This document shows, one piece after another, positions 42,976-52,243 of a stretch of 64,000 nt of DNA. The notes beneath the pieces were generated by a model that saw nothing but the letters and a program-made list of their open reading frames with translations, was not told the DNA's origin and did not search any database. How positions within the stretch are numbered: the first letter of the stretch is position 1; each line of letters opens with the position of its first letter. Origin of the DNA: an uncultured Holophagaceae bacterium (GTDB lineage Bacteria; Acidobacteriota; Holophagae; Holophagales; Holophagaceae); assembly GCA_903857495.1 (NCBI GenBank), contig CAIOFF010000042.1:116103-180102 (forward strand), read 5' to 3'. The position numbers and the translations under genes are program-made.

Positions 42976-43326
42976 TCAGCCGAGCAGGCTCTCGATCCGC
43001 CGCCAGGAGCCCAGGTTGGCCACCTCGGTGAAGCCGGCCTTCTTCAAGATCGCGACGCCAGAGCCGCTGCGGGCACCGGACTCGCAGCAGACCAGCACCG
43101 GTTTGGCGCGGTCCAGCTCCTTGGCCCGGGCCTCCAACTGGTCCAGGGGGATGTTGATAGCGCGGCCGTGGCGCGCCCCCTTGAACTCGCCCTTGGTGCG
43201 CACGTCCACGATCTGACCGCCCCGCGCCAGCAGGGCCTTCAGGTCCCCCACCGGCGCGGAGCGCCGGCTCCAGATCACGTAGCCCACCGCGGCGATGGGG
43301 ATGAGGTAGATCCAGTAGTCGAGCAT
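42976..43326 (-). CDS. Membrane-anchored rhodanese-domain protein
   Basis: A 116-residue protein with one N-terminal membrane helix (~4-20) followed by a single rhodanese domain. The catalytic cysteine sits in VCCESGARSG (~80-89), with GQIVDVRTKGEF (~38-49) before it. It would carry a persulfide sulfur. It is the last gene of an ArsR-RND-type export operon, preceded directly by DUF6132 and DUF2892 proteins. Confidence 0.85.
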   Translation of the reverse strand: MLDYWIYLIPIAAVGYVIWSRRSAPVGDLKALLARGGQIVDVRTKGEFKGARHGRAINIPLDQLEARAKELDRAKPVLVCCESGARSGSGVAILKKAGFTEVANLGSWRRIESLLG

Positions 43327-43502
43327 CAGGCTCTCCCCAGGGCCCAGATCAGGCCCATGACGGCGCCGTAGCTGATGCCCCGCAGTGGCGTGGCAGTGAG
43401 GGGGCAGGCCCCGGTGCTGCAGCCCACCAGACGGTGCCAGCCGTAGCCCAGGGCGCCGCCGACGACGAGGCCCAGGCCGAAACGGATCGCGGTGGCCTTC
43501 AT
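43326..43502 (-). CDS. Small DUF6132-like membrane protein
   Basis: A 58-residue protein: one hydrophobic helix at the N-terminus (FGLGLVVGGALGYGWH), then RLVGCSTGACPLTATP with two cysteines and a second helix (YGAVMGLIWAL). This CSTGxCPLTxxP pattern belongs to a small-protein family found next to rhodaneses and sulfur-linked genes. The ATG overlaps the stop of the upstream DUF2892 gene (ATGA). Function is unknown; the cysteine pair suggests thiol or metal chemistry. Confidence 0.75.
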   Translation of the reverse strand: MKATAIRFGLGLVVGGALGYGWHRLVGCSTGACPLTATPLRGISYGAVMGLIWALGRA

Positions 43503-43711
43503 CGGGCGCAGCCGACGCCGACCCCTTCGGGTACGCCCAGCTTTTTCAGGATGCTCGACATCAGGCACCAGTTGGTGAGGCCGCTCTGGAGCAGGTTGGC
43601 ACCCACGAAGACCGTGAACCAGATCCAGTTGGGATTGTGGAACTTCGCCAGGGCGAGGCTCAGCAGGATGAAGGTGCCGGCGACGGTATGGACGATGCGA
43701 TCGACGTTCAT
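43499..43711 (-). CDS. DUF2892-like membrane protein
   Basis: A 70-residue protein: MNVDRIVHTVAGTFILLSLALA, then FTVFVGANLLQSGLTNWCLMSSILKKLGV. This is the DUF2892 (YgaP C-terminal-like) pattern with two membrane segments and the conserved NWCLM cysteine. YgaP itself is a rhodanese fused to this domain; here the parts are separate genes in one operon. It starts three bases after the RND gene stop. Confidence 0.82.
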   Translation of the reverse strand: MNVDRIVHTVAGTFILLSLALAKFHNPNWIWFTVFVGANLLQSGLTNWCLMSSILKKLGVPEGVGVGCAR

Positions 43712-43714
43712 GGG

Positions 43715-46700
43715 TTACTCCGGTTGAAGGGCGGTGGCGACGGCGCCCTCGCGCTGCAGGTCCGCGGCGCGACCGCGGCGGGCGACGAGGTAGTAGAGGA
43801 CGGGTACGGCGAAGCGGGACAGCAGGGTGGCGGCGACCTCACCCGCCATGAGGCTGATGGCGAGGCCCTGGAAGATGGGATCCTTCAGCATGACTGCAGA
43901 GCCCACCAGCACGGCCGCAGCCGTGAGCAGCATGGGCCGGAAGCGGACGACGCCGGCTTCCTCGACCGCCAGGGCCAGGGGCATGCCCTCGCGCAGCTTG
44001 AGCTCGATGAAGTCCACCAGGATGATGCTGTTGCGGACGATGATGCCCGCTCCCGCGATGAAGCCGATCATGCTGGTGGCGGTAAAGAAGGCCCCCAGGA
44101 GGCCGTGGGCCGGGATGATGCCGATGAGCGAAAGCGGGATCGGCACCAGGATCACCCAGGGCACCTGAAAGCTCTCGAACCAGCCCACCACCAGGATGAA
44201 GATCAGCACCAGCACAGCCGCGAAGGCCATGCCGAGATCCCGGAACACCTCCAGGGTGATGTGCCACTCGCCGTCCCACTTGAGGGCCAGGGACTCGGTG
44301 TTCTCGGGGTGGGCCAGACCCAGGCGCGGGACCGGGGAGCCGGCCGTGCCCTTCATGGCGTCGATCTTCTTGTTCAGGGCCGCCAGGGCATAGACTGGGC
44401 TCTCGATGGTGCCCGCCAGATCCGAGATGACGTAGGTGACCGGCATCAGGTTCTTGTGGTGGATGGGCGCTTCCTCCACGCCCTGCTTCACGGTCACCAG
44501 CTCCCGCACCGGGACCATGCCCCGGGCGCCGGGAACCGTGAGCTGCAGGAGCTGATCGAGCTGCTGGCGCTTCTCGGGGGCGAGCTGCAGGATCACGGGC
44601 ACCTGGCTGGACCCGCGCAGCACGTGGAAGGTTCCAGCCAGGTGGCCCTGGCCCGCCAGATAGAGGGTCTGGATCACGTGGGCGGGGGCCACGCCGTGCA
44701 GGGCCGCCTTCTCCCGATCCAGCACCAGGCTGATCTTGGGCGCGGTGGCATTCAGGGTGGAGTCCACATCGACGATGCCATCGACGCTCTTGAAGGCCTG
44801 GAGCACCTCGCCCGAGAGGCGGGCGCGCTCGGCCTCGGTGGGGCCGTAGATCTCGGCCACGATGGTGTCCATGACCGGCGGTCCCGGGGGAATCTCCACA
44901 AGTTTCATGCGCGCCCCGACGGGCTTCGAGATTTTCTCCAGCTCGGGTCGCAGGCGCACGACGATGTCGTGGCTCTGCTCCTTGCGGGCGTGCTTGGGCA
45001 CCAGGTTCACCTGGACGTCCACCATCTCCGCTTCCTGGCGCAGGAAGCTGTGGCGCACCATGCCCACGAACGTGAACGGCGCGGCCTCGCCGGCATAGAC
45101 CTGCACATCCTTGACGGTGGCGTCCTTCAGCATCCGCCGGGCAACATCCTGGCCCACGGCGAGCGCATCTTCCCGGGGCGTGCCCGCGGGCAGGTCCAGC
45201 TGCACCATGAACTCCGACTTGTTGTCGAAGGGCAGCATCTTCACCTTCACCCAGCCGAGGCCCACCAGGGACATGGCGGCCAGCAGCAGCACCACGACGC
45301 CGCCGAAGAAGCCCCATCGGACGGCGGGCTTGAACAGGAGGGCGCGGATGACCGTGCGGTAGAGGGCGGTGAACTTCGTGTCCGGCGCCACCTCGGGGTT
45401 CTTGTCCTGCCAGTCGTGGACCGGCTCCGGCGCGTGGTTGTCCGGGGTGGCGGGGTGCAGCCCCGACTCGTCGATCTCCGGCAGGTGGGCTTCCTTCTTG
45501 AACAGGATGAGGCTGGCCCATGGGCTGATGACGAAGGCGATGACCAGACTGAAGATCATGGCCAGGCTGGCGCCCACGGGGATGGGCCGCATGTAGGGGC
45601 CCATGAGCCCGCGCACGAAGGCCATGGGCAGGATGGCGGCGATGACCGCGAAGGTGGCCAGAATCGTGGGGTTGCCCACCTCGTCCACGGCCTCGATCAC
45701 CACCGTGGCGAAGCTCTTGCGGTGGCCCGGCAGGTGCATGTGCCGGTGGATGTTCTCCACCACCACGATGGCGTCGTCCACCAGGATCCCGATCGAGAAG
45801 ATCAGTGCGAAGAGCGTCACACGGTTCAGGGTGTAGCCGAACAGGTAGGTCAGGAGCAGGGTGAGCGCCAGGGTGACCGGGACCGCGATCCCCACCACCA
45901 CGGCGCTGCGCCAGCCCATGGCCAGCAGGATGAGCGTGATGACGCTGAGGGTCGCGATGAGCAGGTGCTGGATCAGCTCGTTCGACTTGTCCCCGGCGGT
46001 CTCGCCATAGTTGCGGGTGACCGTCACCTGCAGGTCGCGGGGGAGGAGGTTGCCCCGGAGGGCCTCCACCTTGGTCAGCACCTGCTCGGCCAAGGCTGTG
46101 GCGTTGGTGCCCGCCCGCTTGGAGAGGGTGACGCTCACGGCCGGCTCGAACCCACCCCGGCCCGCCTCGGCGAAGAGCACCAGGGGCGGCTCGGACTCCG
46201 GCGCGTCCACCACGCGGGCAACATCCGCCAGATACACGGGCTTCTGGTTCCGGACACCCACGACCAGACGCCGCAACTCCGCAGCCTGGAGCACGAAGCC
46301 CGTGGCCTCAAGCTCGGTCCGCTTGCCGTGGTCCACCAGGGTGCCCGCGGGCAGCTGGGCCTCCGCAGACTGGAGGGCGGGCTGCAGTTCCCCGATGGAC
46401 ATGTTGAGGGAACGCAGGCGGTCCGGATCCGGCTCGATGCGGACCATCCGGCGCGCGCCGCCGACCACCTTCACCTGGGCCGTGCTGGGTACGTTGGACA
46501 GCTCCCGGGCGAGCACCTCGCCCACTTTCCGGAGCTGGCCGGGCGTCTGCTCGGAGCCCTCCGGTCGGCCATGCAGGGTCAGCACCAGGAAGGGCACGTC
46601 ATCGATGGTCTGGAGCTTCACGATGGGCTTCATGGCCCCGGGCGGCAGCATCTGGGGATTGGCCGCCAGCTCCTGGTGGATCTTCACCAGGCTGGGCTCT

Positions 46701-47032
46701 TGGGGCTCGTTCACCTTGAAGCGCACGGTGATGAGCGCCATGCCCGGCCGGCTCATGCTGTAGAGGTACTCCACACCGGGAAGGCCCCAGAGGGCACGCT
46801 CCAGGGGCGCGGTCACCTGGCTCTCGACCTCCTTGGGACTCGCGCCTGGGTAGGGCACGTAGAGATCGACCATGGGCACGATGATCTGGGGTTCCTCTTC
46901 CCGTGGCGTCAGCACCACGGCGAGGAGGCCCAGGATCAGCGAGGCGCCGACGATGAGGGGGGTCAGCTTGCTGCGCAGAAACCCCTTGGCCAGGGTCCCG
47001 GCCAGGCCCAGCCGGGGCTGCTCACTTGCCAT
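43715..47032 (-). CDS. RND-family efflux pump (AcrB/CzcA-like)
   Basis: A 1105-residue RND permease of usual size with two six-helix bundles and large periplasmic loops. TM4 carries IFSIGILVDDAIVVVENIHRH (the Asp pair for proton coupling); a matching GFIAGAGIIVRNSIILVDFIE lies in the second half with one acidic residue. It would expel a substrate through the co-encoded MFP and TolC proteins. Heavy-metal or drug specificity is not clear. It overlaps the MFP gene by 11 bp. Confidence 0.93.
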   Translation of the reverse strand: MASEQPRLGLAGTLAKGFLRSKLTPLIVGASLILGLLAVVLTPREEEPQIIVPMVDLYVPYPGASPKEVESQVTAPLERALWGLPGVEYLYSMSRPGMALITVRFKVNEPQEPSLVKIHQELAANPQMLPPGAMKPIVKLQTIDDVPFLVLTLHGRPEGSEQTPGQLRKVGEVLARELSNVPSTAQVKVVGGARRMVRIEPDPDRLRSLNMSIGELQPALQSAEAQLPAGTLVDHGKRTELEATGFVLQAAELRRLVVGVRNQKPVYLADVARVVDAPESEPPLVLFAEAGRGGFEPAVSVTLSKRAGTNATALAEQVLTKVEALRGNLLPRDLQVTVTRNYGETAGDKSNELIQHLLIATLSVITLILLAMGWRSAVVVGIAVPVTLALTLLLTYLFGYTLNRVTLFALIFSIGILVDDAIVVVENIHRHMHLPGHRKSFATVVIEAVDEVGNPTILATFAVIAAILPMAFVRGLMGPYMRPIPVGASLAMIFSLVIAFVISPWASLILFKKEAHLPEIDESGLHPATPDNHAPEPVHDWQDKNPEVAPDTKFTALYRTVIRALLFKPAVRWGFFGGVVVLLLAAMSLVGLGWVKVKMLPFDNKSEFMVQLDLPAGTPREDALAVGQDVARRMLKDATVKDVQVYAGEAAPFTFVGMVRHSFLRQEAEMVDVQVNLVPKHARKEQSHDIVVRLRPELEKISKPVGARMKLVEIPPGPPVMDTIVAEIYGPTEAERARLSGEVLQAFKSVDGIVDVDSTLNATAPKISLVLDREKAALHGVAPAHVIQTLYLAGQGHLAGTFHVLRGSSQVPVILQLAPEKRQQLDQLLQLTVPGARGMVPVRELVTVKQGVEEAPIHHKNLMPVTYVISDLAGTIESPVYALAALNKKIDAMKGTAGSPVPRLGLAHPENTESLALKWDGEWHITLEVFRDLGMAFAAVLVLIFILVVGWFESFQVPWVILVPIPLSLIGIIPAHGLLGAFFTATSMIGFIAGAGIIVRNSIILVDFIELKLREGMPLALAVEEAGVVRFRPMLLTAAAVLVGSAVMLKDPIFQGLAISLMAGEVAATLLSRFAVPVLYYLVARRGRAADLQREGAVATALQPE

Positions 47033-48053
47033 GGCTCACCCCGCCTGACAGCTCGATGGGCTGGCCATCCTGGAGGGTCCCGGGCTGGTCGATGACCAGC
47101 TCGCCGGCCTTCAGGCCGGACCGCACGGAGAGGAAACTGCCGCTGCCCTCACCCAGGGACAGCCAGCGCAGCTCGGCGTGACCCTCCTTGGCGATGAACA
47201 CGCCCGTGAGCTCCCCGCGCTGCACCAGCGCGGTGCGAGGCACGGACAGCCCCGGAGCGGCCAGGAGGCCGGGTACCAGGAGGCGGGCAAAGGAGCCCTG
47301 CCGGAGACCCCTGGGCTTGAGCACCTTGGCCCGAACGGTCCCTTTGTGGCTGGTGGCGTCGCCGCCGGGGGCCAGCGCGGTGATCTGGGCCTCGCCCTGG
47401 ATCCCCTCGGTCTCGAACTTCAGCCTGGAGCCGGTCTTCAGGCCCTTGGCCTCGTCATCGGACAGGCTCGCGACCAGCTCCTGCTCGCCGTCGCCCACCA
47501 GCTCCAGCAGGGGCATGCCGGGGCCGACGAAGTCGCCCTCGCTCACCTTGCGGGACTGCACAACACCCGAGAACGGCGCCCGGATCTGGGTATAGGCGAT
47601 GTTGGCCTTCAGGGCGGTGACACCGGCCTGGGCCTGGGCCACCTGGGCCTGGGCCTGCTCCAGCTCCGAGAGGGTACTGGCCTTCTGGGCCTGCAGGGCC
47701 AGGATGCGTCGGTGATGGGCCTCCACGACGGCCAGACCGGTCTCGGCGGCCTTGAGCTGCCCCTGGAGGTCCTCGTCGCCCAGGGCCATCAGTAGGGCCC
47801 CTGCGGCCACGCGCTGACCCTCCTGGACCAGGACGCGCTTCACCTGGGCGGCCATCCGCGTGGCGATCATGGCCGTGCGGGTGGACTGCAGGGTGCCGGC
47901 CACCCAGGCGCCGCCCTCGGGCGAGCCCTGGGCCACCAGCGCGACCGCCACCTTGGGCAGCACCTTCGCTTCGGCCTGCGCCTCTTTGTGGCCGCAGCCG
48001 AGGGTCCCCAGGAGCATGCCGGTCATGGCCAGTGCGGAAAGGGCGGTCTTCAT
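47022..48053 (-). CDS. RND periplasmic adaptor (membrane-fusion) lipoprotein
   Basis: A 343-residue HlyD/AcrA-type adaptor. Residues 1-20 form a lipoprotein signal with LGTLGC lipobox. The lipoyl/hairpin part contains RVLVQEGQRVAAGALLMALGDEDL, a long coiled-coil (~75-130, LQAQKASTLSELEQAQAQVAQAQAG), and a second half-lipoyl YTQIRAPFSGVVQSRKVSEGDFV. It links the RND pump to TolC. Overlaps tolC by ATGA. Confidence 0.93.
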   Translation of the reverse strand: MKTALSALAMTGMLLGTLGCGHKEAQAEAKVLPKVAVALVAQGSPEGGAWVAGTLQSTRTAMIATRMAAQVKRVLVQEGQRVAAGALLMALGDEDLQGQLKAAETGLAVVEAHHRRILALQAQKASTLSELEQAQAQVAQAQAGVTALKANIAYTQIRAPFSGVVQSRKVSEGDFVGPGMPLLELVGDGEQELVASLSDDEAKGLKTGSRLKFETEGIQGEAQITALAPGGDATSHKGTVRAKVLKPRGLRQGSFARLLVPGLLAAPGLSVPRTALVQRGELTGVFIAKEGHAELRWLSLGEGSGSFLSVRSGLKAGELVIDQPGTLQDGQPIELSGGVSHGK

Positions 48054-49369
48054 GGCTTCACTCCTTCGATGGGATTTCCGGTGGCCAGATCAAGGCCGGC
48101 GTGACTCGTGCGAAGTTCGAACAGGCTTTGGAGCAGCAGCGTCCGGGCGCCCTGGATGGCCGCGTCCGCGTCGAGCACCTCGATCAGGGGGGTGAGGCCC
48201 TCGCGGTGCCGGGCCTCCCGGAGCCGCTTGGACTCCTCGGCGGCGGCCAGCGCGGCCTTGGCGGCGAGGATCCGGGCCTCGGCGGCCTTGACGGCCTCCC
48301 GCGCCACGCGGACCTGGTGCTCCGCCTGCTGCTGCTTGAAGGTGCGGAGGTCGGTCGCGGCCCGCTCCTGGGCCCTGGCCGCCTTGGCCCGGGCCGCGTC
48401 CGGCGCGGAGAAGACCTTCCACTTCACCCCGACCGAGGCATAGGTCCAGGTCCCCTTGTCGGACCAGGAGTGGTGCAGCGTGCCGGCGCCAACCTCCAGC
48501 CCAACTTCCGGAAGGGTGTTGCCCCGGGCCGCCAGGGCGCCCTCGTGGGCGGCCTTGGCCTGGAGGTCTGCGGCGACGAGGTCACCCCGGGTGGCCGTGC
48601 CCTTGTCGGCAGCCTCCATCGTGCTGGGCTCCAGGGGCGTCGCCAGGGGACCTTCCACCGGTCCAGTCCCCGTGAGCAGTCCCAACCCAGACCGAGCCGA
48701 GCGGACCTGCTTGAAGACCTCGGCCCTCTGGGCGTCCGCCTGGGCGTGGAAGGCCTTGAGGCGCTGCAGCTCGGACTCGAGCATGAGCCCCTGGCTTACC
48801 CGGGCTCCCACAAAGTCCTCCATGCCCTGGATCCAGGCGCGCGTGTCATCCACCCACTTCAGGGCCTGCTCCGCCACCTGCGTGCCGAAGTAGGCTTCCA
48901 CGACCAGTTGGGCGGTCTCCTGCTTGCGGCGCTCCTGGCTGGCCTGCTCGGCCTGCGCCAGGTAGTCCCCGGCCCGCCGGGCCGCGCTGATGCGCCCGCC
49001 GGTGTAGAGGGGCTGCTGCACCACGGCCGAGCCGCCGTAGGCACCGATGGGATCCGGATGGTTGAGCGCCAGGGGGTTGAAGTCTCCCCCCCCGATACGG
49101 GCCTGGTTCAGCTTGATGCCGAAGGCCATCATGGGCTCGTCGGTGCGCGTCCCGTAGGCGTTCAGCGTGAGGGATGGCAGGCGGAGGTCGTGGTTGGCCT
49201 CGGCCTCGGCCAGACGGCTGTCCACCATGGCCTGGCCCGCGCGCAGGCCCGCCTGGTCCGTCCAGGCCTTCCGGATGGACTGGGCCACGGTCAGGGCTTC
49301 CTGGGCCATGCCGATGCCCGCGCCAGCCACCAGCAGCCCCACCAGAGTTGTCATTCTTTTGATACTCAT
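48050..49369 (-). CDS. TolC-family outer-membrane efflux protein
   Basis: A 439-residue OEP protein with a signal peptide (ending GMAQ). Long helices with repeated coiled-coil segments (ERAATDLRTFKQQQAEHQVRVAREAVKAAEARILAAKAAL split over two repeats) and the two symmetric halves fit a TolC-like channel. It is the first structural gene after the ArsR regulator, 50 bp downstream. Confidence 0.9.
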   Translation of the reverse strand: MSIKRMTTLVGLLVAGAGIGMAQEALTVAQSIRKAWTDQAGLRAGQAMVDSRLAEAEANHDLRLPSLTLNAYGTRTDEPMMAFGIKLNQARIGGGDFNPLALNHPDPIGAYGGSAVVQQPLYTGGRISAARRAGDYLAQAEQASQERRKQETAQLVVEAYFGTQVAEQALKWVDDTRAWIQGMEDFVGARVSQGLMLESELQRLKAFHAQADAQRAEVFKQVRSARSGLGLLTGTGPVEGPLATPLEPSTMEAADKGTATRGDLVAADLQAKAAHEGALAARGNTLPEVGLEVGAGTLHHSWSDKGTWTYASVGVKWKVFSAPDAARAKAARAQERAATDLRTFKQQQAEHQVRVAREAVKAAEARILAAKAALAAAEESKRLREARHREGLTPLIEVLDADAAIQGARTLLLQSLFELRTSHAGLDLATGNPIEGVKP

Positions 49370-49419
49370 AGAGGAATACTCCAGGATAAAAAAACCGGGG
49401 CCGAGGCCCTCGGCCTTCT

Positions 49420-49749
49420 TTACTTCAAGGCTTTGTAGATCACCCGGGCACGGTCGCTCACATGACCGCAGACCAGCTCGCAGAGGTCTCCGACCAGGGG
49501 CATGACCGGCGCGAAATAGACGGCGTTGCCTTCCGGTTCCCGGCTCACCAAGCCCACCCGCACCAGACAGGCCAGGTGCTTGGAGGCATTGGCCTGCGAA
49601 AGCCCAGCGGACTCCGCCACAGCCCCCTGGCTGAGCGGGTCCTTCGAGTCCAGCAGGGACCGCAGGATCTTCAGGCGGGAGGCATCCCCCAGCGCGCTGA
49701 AGAGCCCGCTGACTTCATCGATCATGGGATTGCTGAGCTGGTGATTCAT
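49420..49749 (-). CDS. ArsR/SmtB-family repressor
   Basis: A 109-residue winged-helix protein. The DNA helix is LSQANASKHLACLVRVGLVS (~50-69), the wing follows (REPEGNAVYF). Cysteines lie at the end of the recognition helix (HLAC) and in the C-terminal helix (DLCELVCGH). Metal- or sulfur-sensing is possible with those three. It leads a seven-gene operon and a palindrome covers its likely promoter, so it is probably autoregulated. The inducer is unknown. Confidence 0.9.
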   Translation of the reverse strand: MNHQLSNPMIDEVSGLFSALGDASRLKILRSLLDSKDPLSQGAVAESAGLSQANASKHLACLVRVGLVSREPEGNAVYFAPVMPLVGDLCELVCGHVSDRARVIYKALK

Positions 49750-49766
49750 GGAATCAACTCCATGCG

Positions 49767-49802
49767 ACTATATTCATTCAGTTTTGACTTTTGTCAAGTC
49801 AA
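49767..49802 (-). promoter_or_regulatory. ArsR operon promoter/operator
   Basis: A perfect dyad, TTGACTT (49784-49790) and AAGTCAA (49796-49802) with a 5-bp centre. On the minus strand it contains TTGACA (49792-49797), followed after 19 bp by TATAGT (49767-49772). The operator would thus cover the -35 box. The long spacer is typical of some regulated promoters. It lies ~20-50 bp upstream of the arsR start. Confidence 0.6.
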
Positions 49803-49946
49803 CAATCACCGGCTTTCCCTGGAGAACTGTATACCCATCGGAGCATTAAGGTACCGAGGATTCCACCCTACTGGAAATTCTATGGGGGAACGTGACGGAG
49901 GTCATGCCAACGGCGCAGAGTTGCTAGGCTGGTGCGGGAGGCTCCC

Positions 49947-50471
49947 GTGGACGACCTGGACCTGCGCGCTGCCAAGATCCGCCTGCTCTGCACCGACATT
50001 GACGGGGTGCTGACCACGGGCGCCCTGAACTATGGCCGGGAACCCGGACACACCAAGGCCTTCAACGTGCGGGACGGCGCAGCCACCAAGTGGCTGCAGC
50101 GGGCCGGCATTCCCGTGGCCTTCATCTCGGGACTGGACGCCGCGGCCACGCGGCACCGGGCCCAGGACCTCGGGGTGGAGGACTGCTTCGCCGGGCACCT
50201 CGATAAGCTGCCGGTGCTGGATCAGCTCTGCGCGAAATACGGCTTGGCCTATGACCAGGTGGCCCACCTGGGCGATGACCTGCCGGACCTGCCCCTGCTC
50301 TCCCGAGTGGGCCTGGCCTGCTGTCCCTCGGACGCTGCGCCGGAGGTGAAGGAGGCCTGTCACTGGGTGACGGAGGTGCCCGGTGGCCTTGGCCTGCTGC
50401 GACTGGTGGCCGAGCGGATCCTCAAGGCCCAGGGCCGCTGGGCTGACCTCGTGGGCAAGTACGGGGGCTGA
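49947..50471 (+). CDS. kdsC: KDO 8-phosphate phosphatase (KdsC)
   Basis: A 174-residue HAD-superfamily protein. CTDIDGVLTTG (DxDx motif I, ~14-24), VAFISGLDA (motif II, ~57), LDKLPVL (motif III lysine, ~89) and HLGDDLPDLPLL (motif IV, ~108) are the KdsC signature without a cap domain. It removes phosphate from KDO-8-P for lipopolysaccharide. GTG at 49947 has GGGAGG five bases upstream. It is divergent from the arsR operon. Confidence 0.9.
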   Translation: MDDLDLRAAKIRLLCTDIDGVLTTGALNYGREPGHTKAFNVRDGAATKWLQRAGIPVAFISGLDAAATRHRAQDLGVEDCFAGHLDKLPVLDQLCAKYGLAYDQVAHLGDDLPDLPLLSRVGLACCPSDAAPEVKEACHWVTEVPGGLGLLRLVAERILKAQGRWADLVGKYGG

Positions 50472-50537
50472 GGGCGTGGACGAGCTTCCGCCCTTGTCCA
50501 CGAAGGCCGCAGGGCAGCGGATCGGCGTTCGGAGCCC

Positions 50538-50732
50538 TCAGCGGGCCGAGTGGGCGTTGAACCCCGCTATGCGGAGCTTCTGACCCTGGGACTCGTCATC
50601 CGGAATGATGTAGTCCACTTCGACCGGGGTGTAGAGCCGACGCTGGAGGTCCATGACCAGGGCGGGACCACCAGACTGCGCCACCAGTCGGCCAGGGAAA
50701 AGATAGACACTGCCTTGAGGCTGAAAGAGCAT
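50538..50732 (-). CDS. Small hypothetical protein
   Basis: A 64-residue frame starting at ATG 50732 with GGAG five bases upstream. The sequence MLFQPQGSVYLFPGRLVAQSG and the end VDYIIPDDESQGQKLRIAGFN look globular and strand-rich with no signal peptide or helix. No family recognised. It converges with kdsC. The Shine-Dalgarno and amino-acid mix favour a real gene, but the region could also be noncoding. Confidence 0.45.
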   Translation of the reverse strand: MLFQPQGSVYLFPGRLVAQSGGPALVMDLQRRLYTPVEVDYIIPDDESQGQKLRIAGFNAHSAR

Positions 50733-50833
50733 GGCCACTCCAATAGCCCATTAGATAAAAATCTACAAGCAAGCGATATACGCTTGATTGATTACCTACT
50801 TTTGGGTATCCCCACCAGAGGTTTGGGCCTCCG

Positions 50834-52240
50834 TTATCGGGGGGAGCCCCCCGCCAGCAAGGCCGCAAGGTCGTTGTGGCGACGCCGAACGGGTTCGAGT
50901 TCGAAGGCCAGCAGCCGCCCCTCCCGGACGCGCACCACCCCATCCACGAGCGTGTAGGCCGCCTGGGCCGGGGCACAGAGCAGCAGGGCGCCCACGGGGT
51001 CGTGGACTGCGCCGCCGGCGTAGCCCAGGGCCGAGAGATCAAAGAGCGCCAGATCCGCACACATGCCCGGCGCCAGATGGCCGATGTCGCAGCGCCCTAA
51101 GACGCGAGCCCCACCCCGGGTGGCGAGCCGGAGGGTGTCGCGCACGGTCATGGCCCCAGGGCCCCGGTCACAGCCGTAGGGCTCCGCGGCGATCCCCACC
51201 CGCTGCAGCAGCATGGCCATGCGGGCCTCGCCCACCATGTGCGCAGCGTCGTTGCTGGCGCTGCCGTCGACACCGAGGCCCACGGGCACGCCCGCGTCGA
51301 GCATGGCGCGCACCGGGGCGATGCCCGAGGCCAGACGCATGTTGGAGGAGGGGCAGTGGGCCACGCCGGTGCCCGTGGCAGCAAAGCAGGCCTGGCCCGC
51401 CGCGTCGAGCTTCACGCAGTGCGCATGCCACACGTCCGCGCCCACCCAGCCCAGCTCCTCCGCATACTGCGCAGGCGTGCATCCGAATTTTTCCCGGGAG
51501 TAGGCCACGTCGTGGTCGTTCTCGGCCAGGTGCGTGTGGAGCCGCACGCCCCGCTGCCGCGCGAGCAGCGCGGTCTCCCGCATGAGCTCGCGGCTCACGG
51601 AGAAGGGCGAGCAGGGCGCCAGGGCGAGCTGCAGCATCGAGCCCGGCGCCGGGTCGTGGTAGCACGAGACCAGCCGGTCCATGTCGGCGAGGATGTCGGC
51701 TTCGCGCTCCACCACCGAGTCCGGCGGCAGGCCGCCGGCGCTCTGGCCAACGCTCATGGCCCCGCGGGTGGCGGTGAAGCGCATGCCTGCCAGCCGTGCA
51801 CCATCGATGCTGTCGTCGAGGCGGCAGCCGTTGGGAAACAGGTAGAGGTGATCGCTGGTGGTGGTGCAACCGGACAGCAGCAGCTCCGCCATGGCCACCT
51901 GGGTGCTTACGCGGAGCATCTCCGGCGTGAGCCCCGCCCAGATGGGATAGAGGCCCCGCAGCCAGGTGAACAGCTCCGCGTCCTGCACCGCCGGGATCGC
52001 CCGCGTGAGGGACTGGAACATGTGGTGGTGCGTGTTCACGAAGCCCGGCAGCACCAGATGGCCCCGGGCGTCGATGACCTCGTCCGCCGTGGCGGGCAGG
52101 TCAGCCGCGGGGCCAAGGGCCTCGATGCGATTGCCGCGGATGAAGACCGAGGCGCCGTGCAGCTCCCGCCCCGCGTCGTCCATGGTGGCCACGCAGGCGG
52201 CATCACGGAGCAGGAGGGTGCGGCCGCCGGGCTCGGGCAT
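50834..52240 (-). CDS. Amidohydrolase, 8-oxoguanine deaminase-like
   Basis: A 468-residue TIM-barrel amidohydrolase. Zinc ligands are NTHHHMFQ (~69-76, HxH), HTHLAEND (~230-237), WHAHCVKLD (~265) and GLGVDGSASND (~315-325). TGVAHCPSSNMRLASGIAPV is typical of 8-oxoguanine deaminase and the triazine hydrolase/TrzN-AtzA group. Deamination of 8-oxoguanine (or another purine/s-triazine) is likely. It lies three bases downstream of purU on the same strand, linking purine and folate metabolism. Confidence 0.85.
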   Translation of the reverse strand: MPEPGGRTLLLRDAACVATMDDAGRELHGASVFIRGNRIEALGPAADLPATADEVIDARGHLVLPGFVNTHHHMFQSLTRAIPAVQDAELFTWLRGLYPIWAGLTPEMLRVSTQVAMAELLLSGCTTTSDHLYLFPNGCRLDDSIDGARLAGMRFTATRGAMSVGQSAGGLPPDSVVEREADILADMDRLVSCYHDPAPGSMLQLALAPCSPFSVSRELMRETALLARQRGVRLHTHLAENDHDVAYSREKFGCTPAQYAEELGWVGADVWHAHCVKLDAAGQACFAATGTGVAHCPSSNMRLASGIAPVRAMLDAGVPVGLGVDGSASNDAAHMVGEARMAMLLQRVGIAAEPYGCDRGPGAMTVRDTLRLATRGGARVLGRCDIGHLAPGMCADLALFDLSALGYAGGAVHDPVGALLLCAPAQAAYTLVDGVVRVREGRLLAFELEPVRRRHNDLAALLAGGSPR

Positions 52241-52243
52241 GGG

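Noticed and set aside
43637..47095. A very long plus-strand open frame (over 1100 codons) antisense to the RND pump.
   Set aside because: It reads low-complexity Gly/His/Gln/Leu sequence with no motif and lies exactly opposite a full-length, motif-complete RND gene; high G+C makes such antisense frames common.
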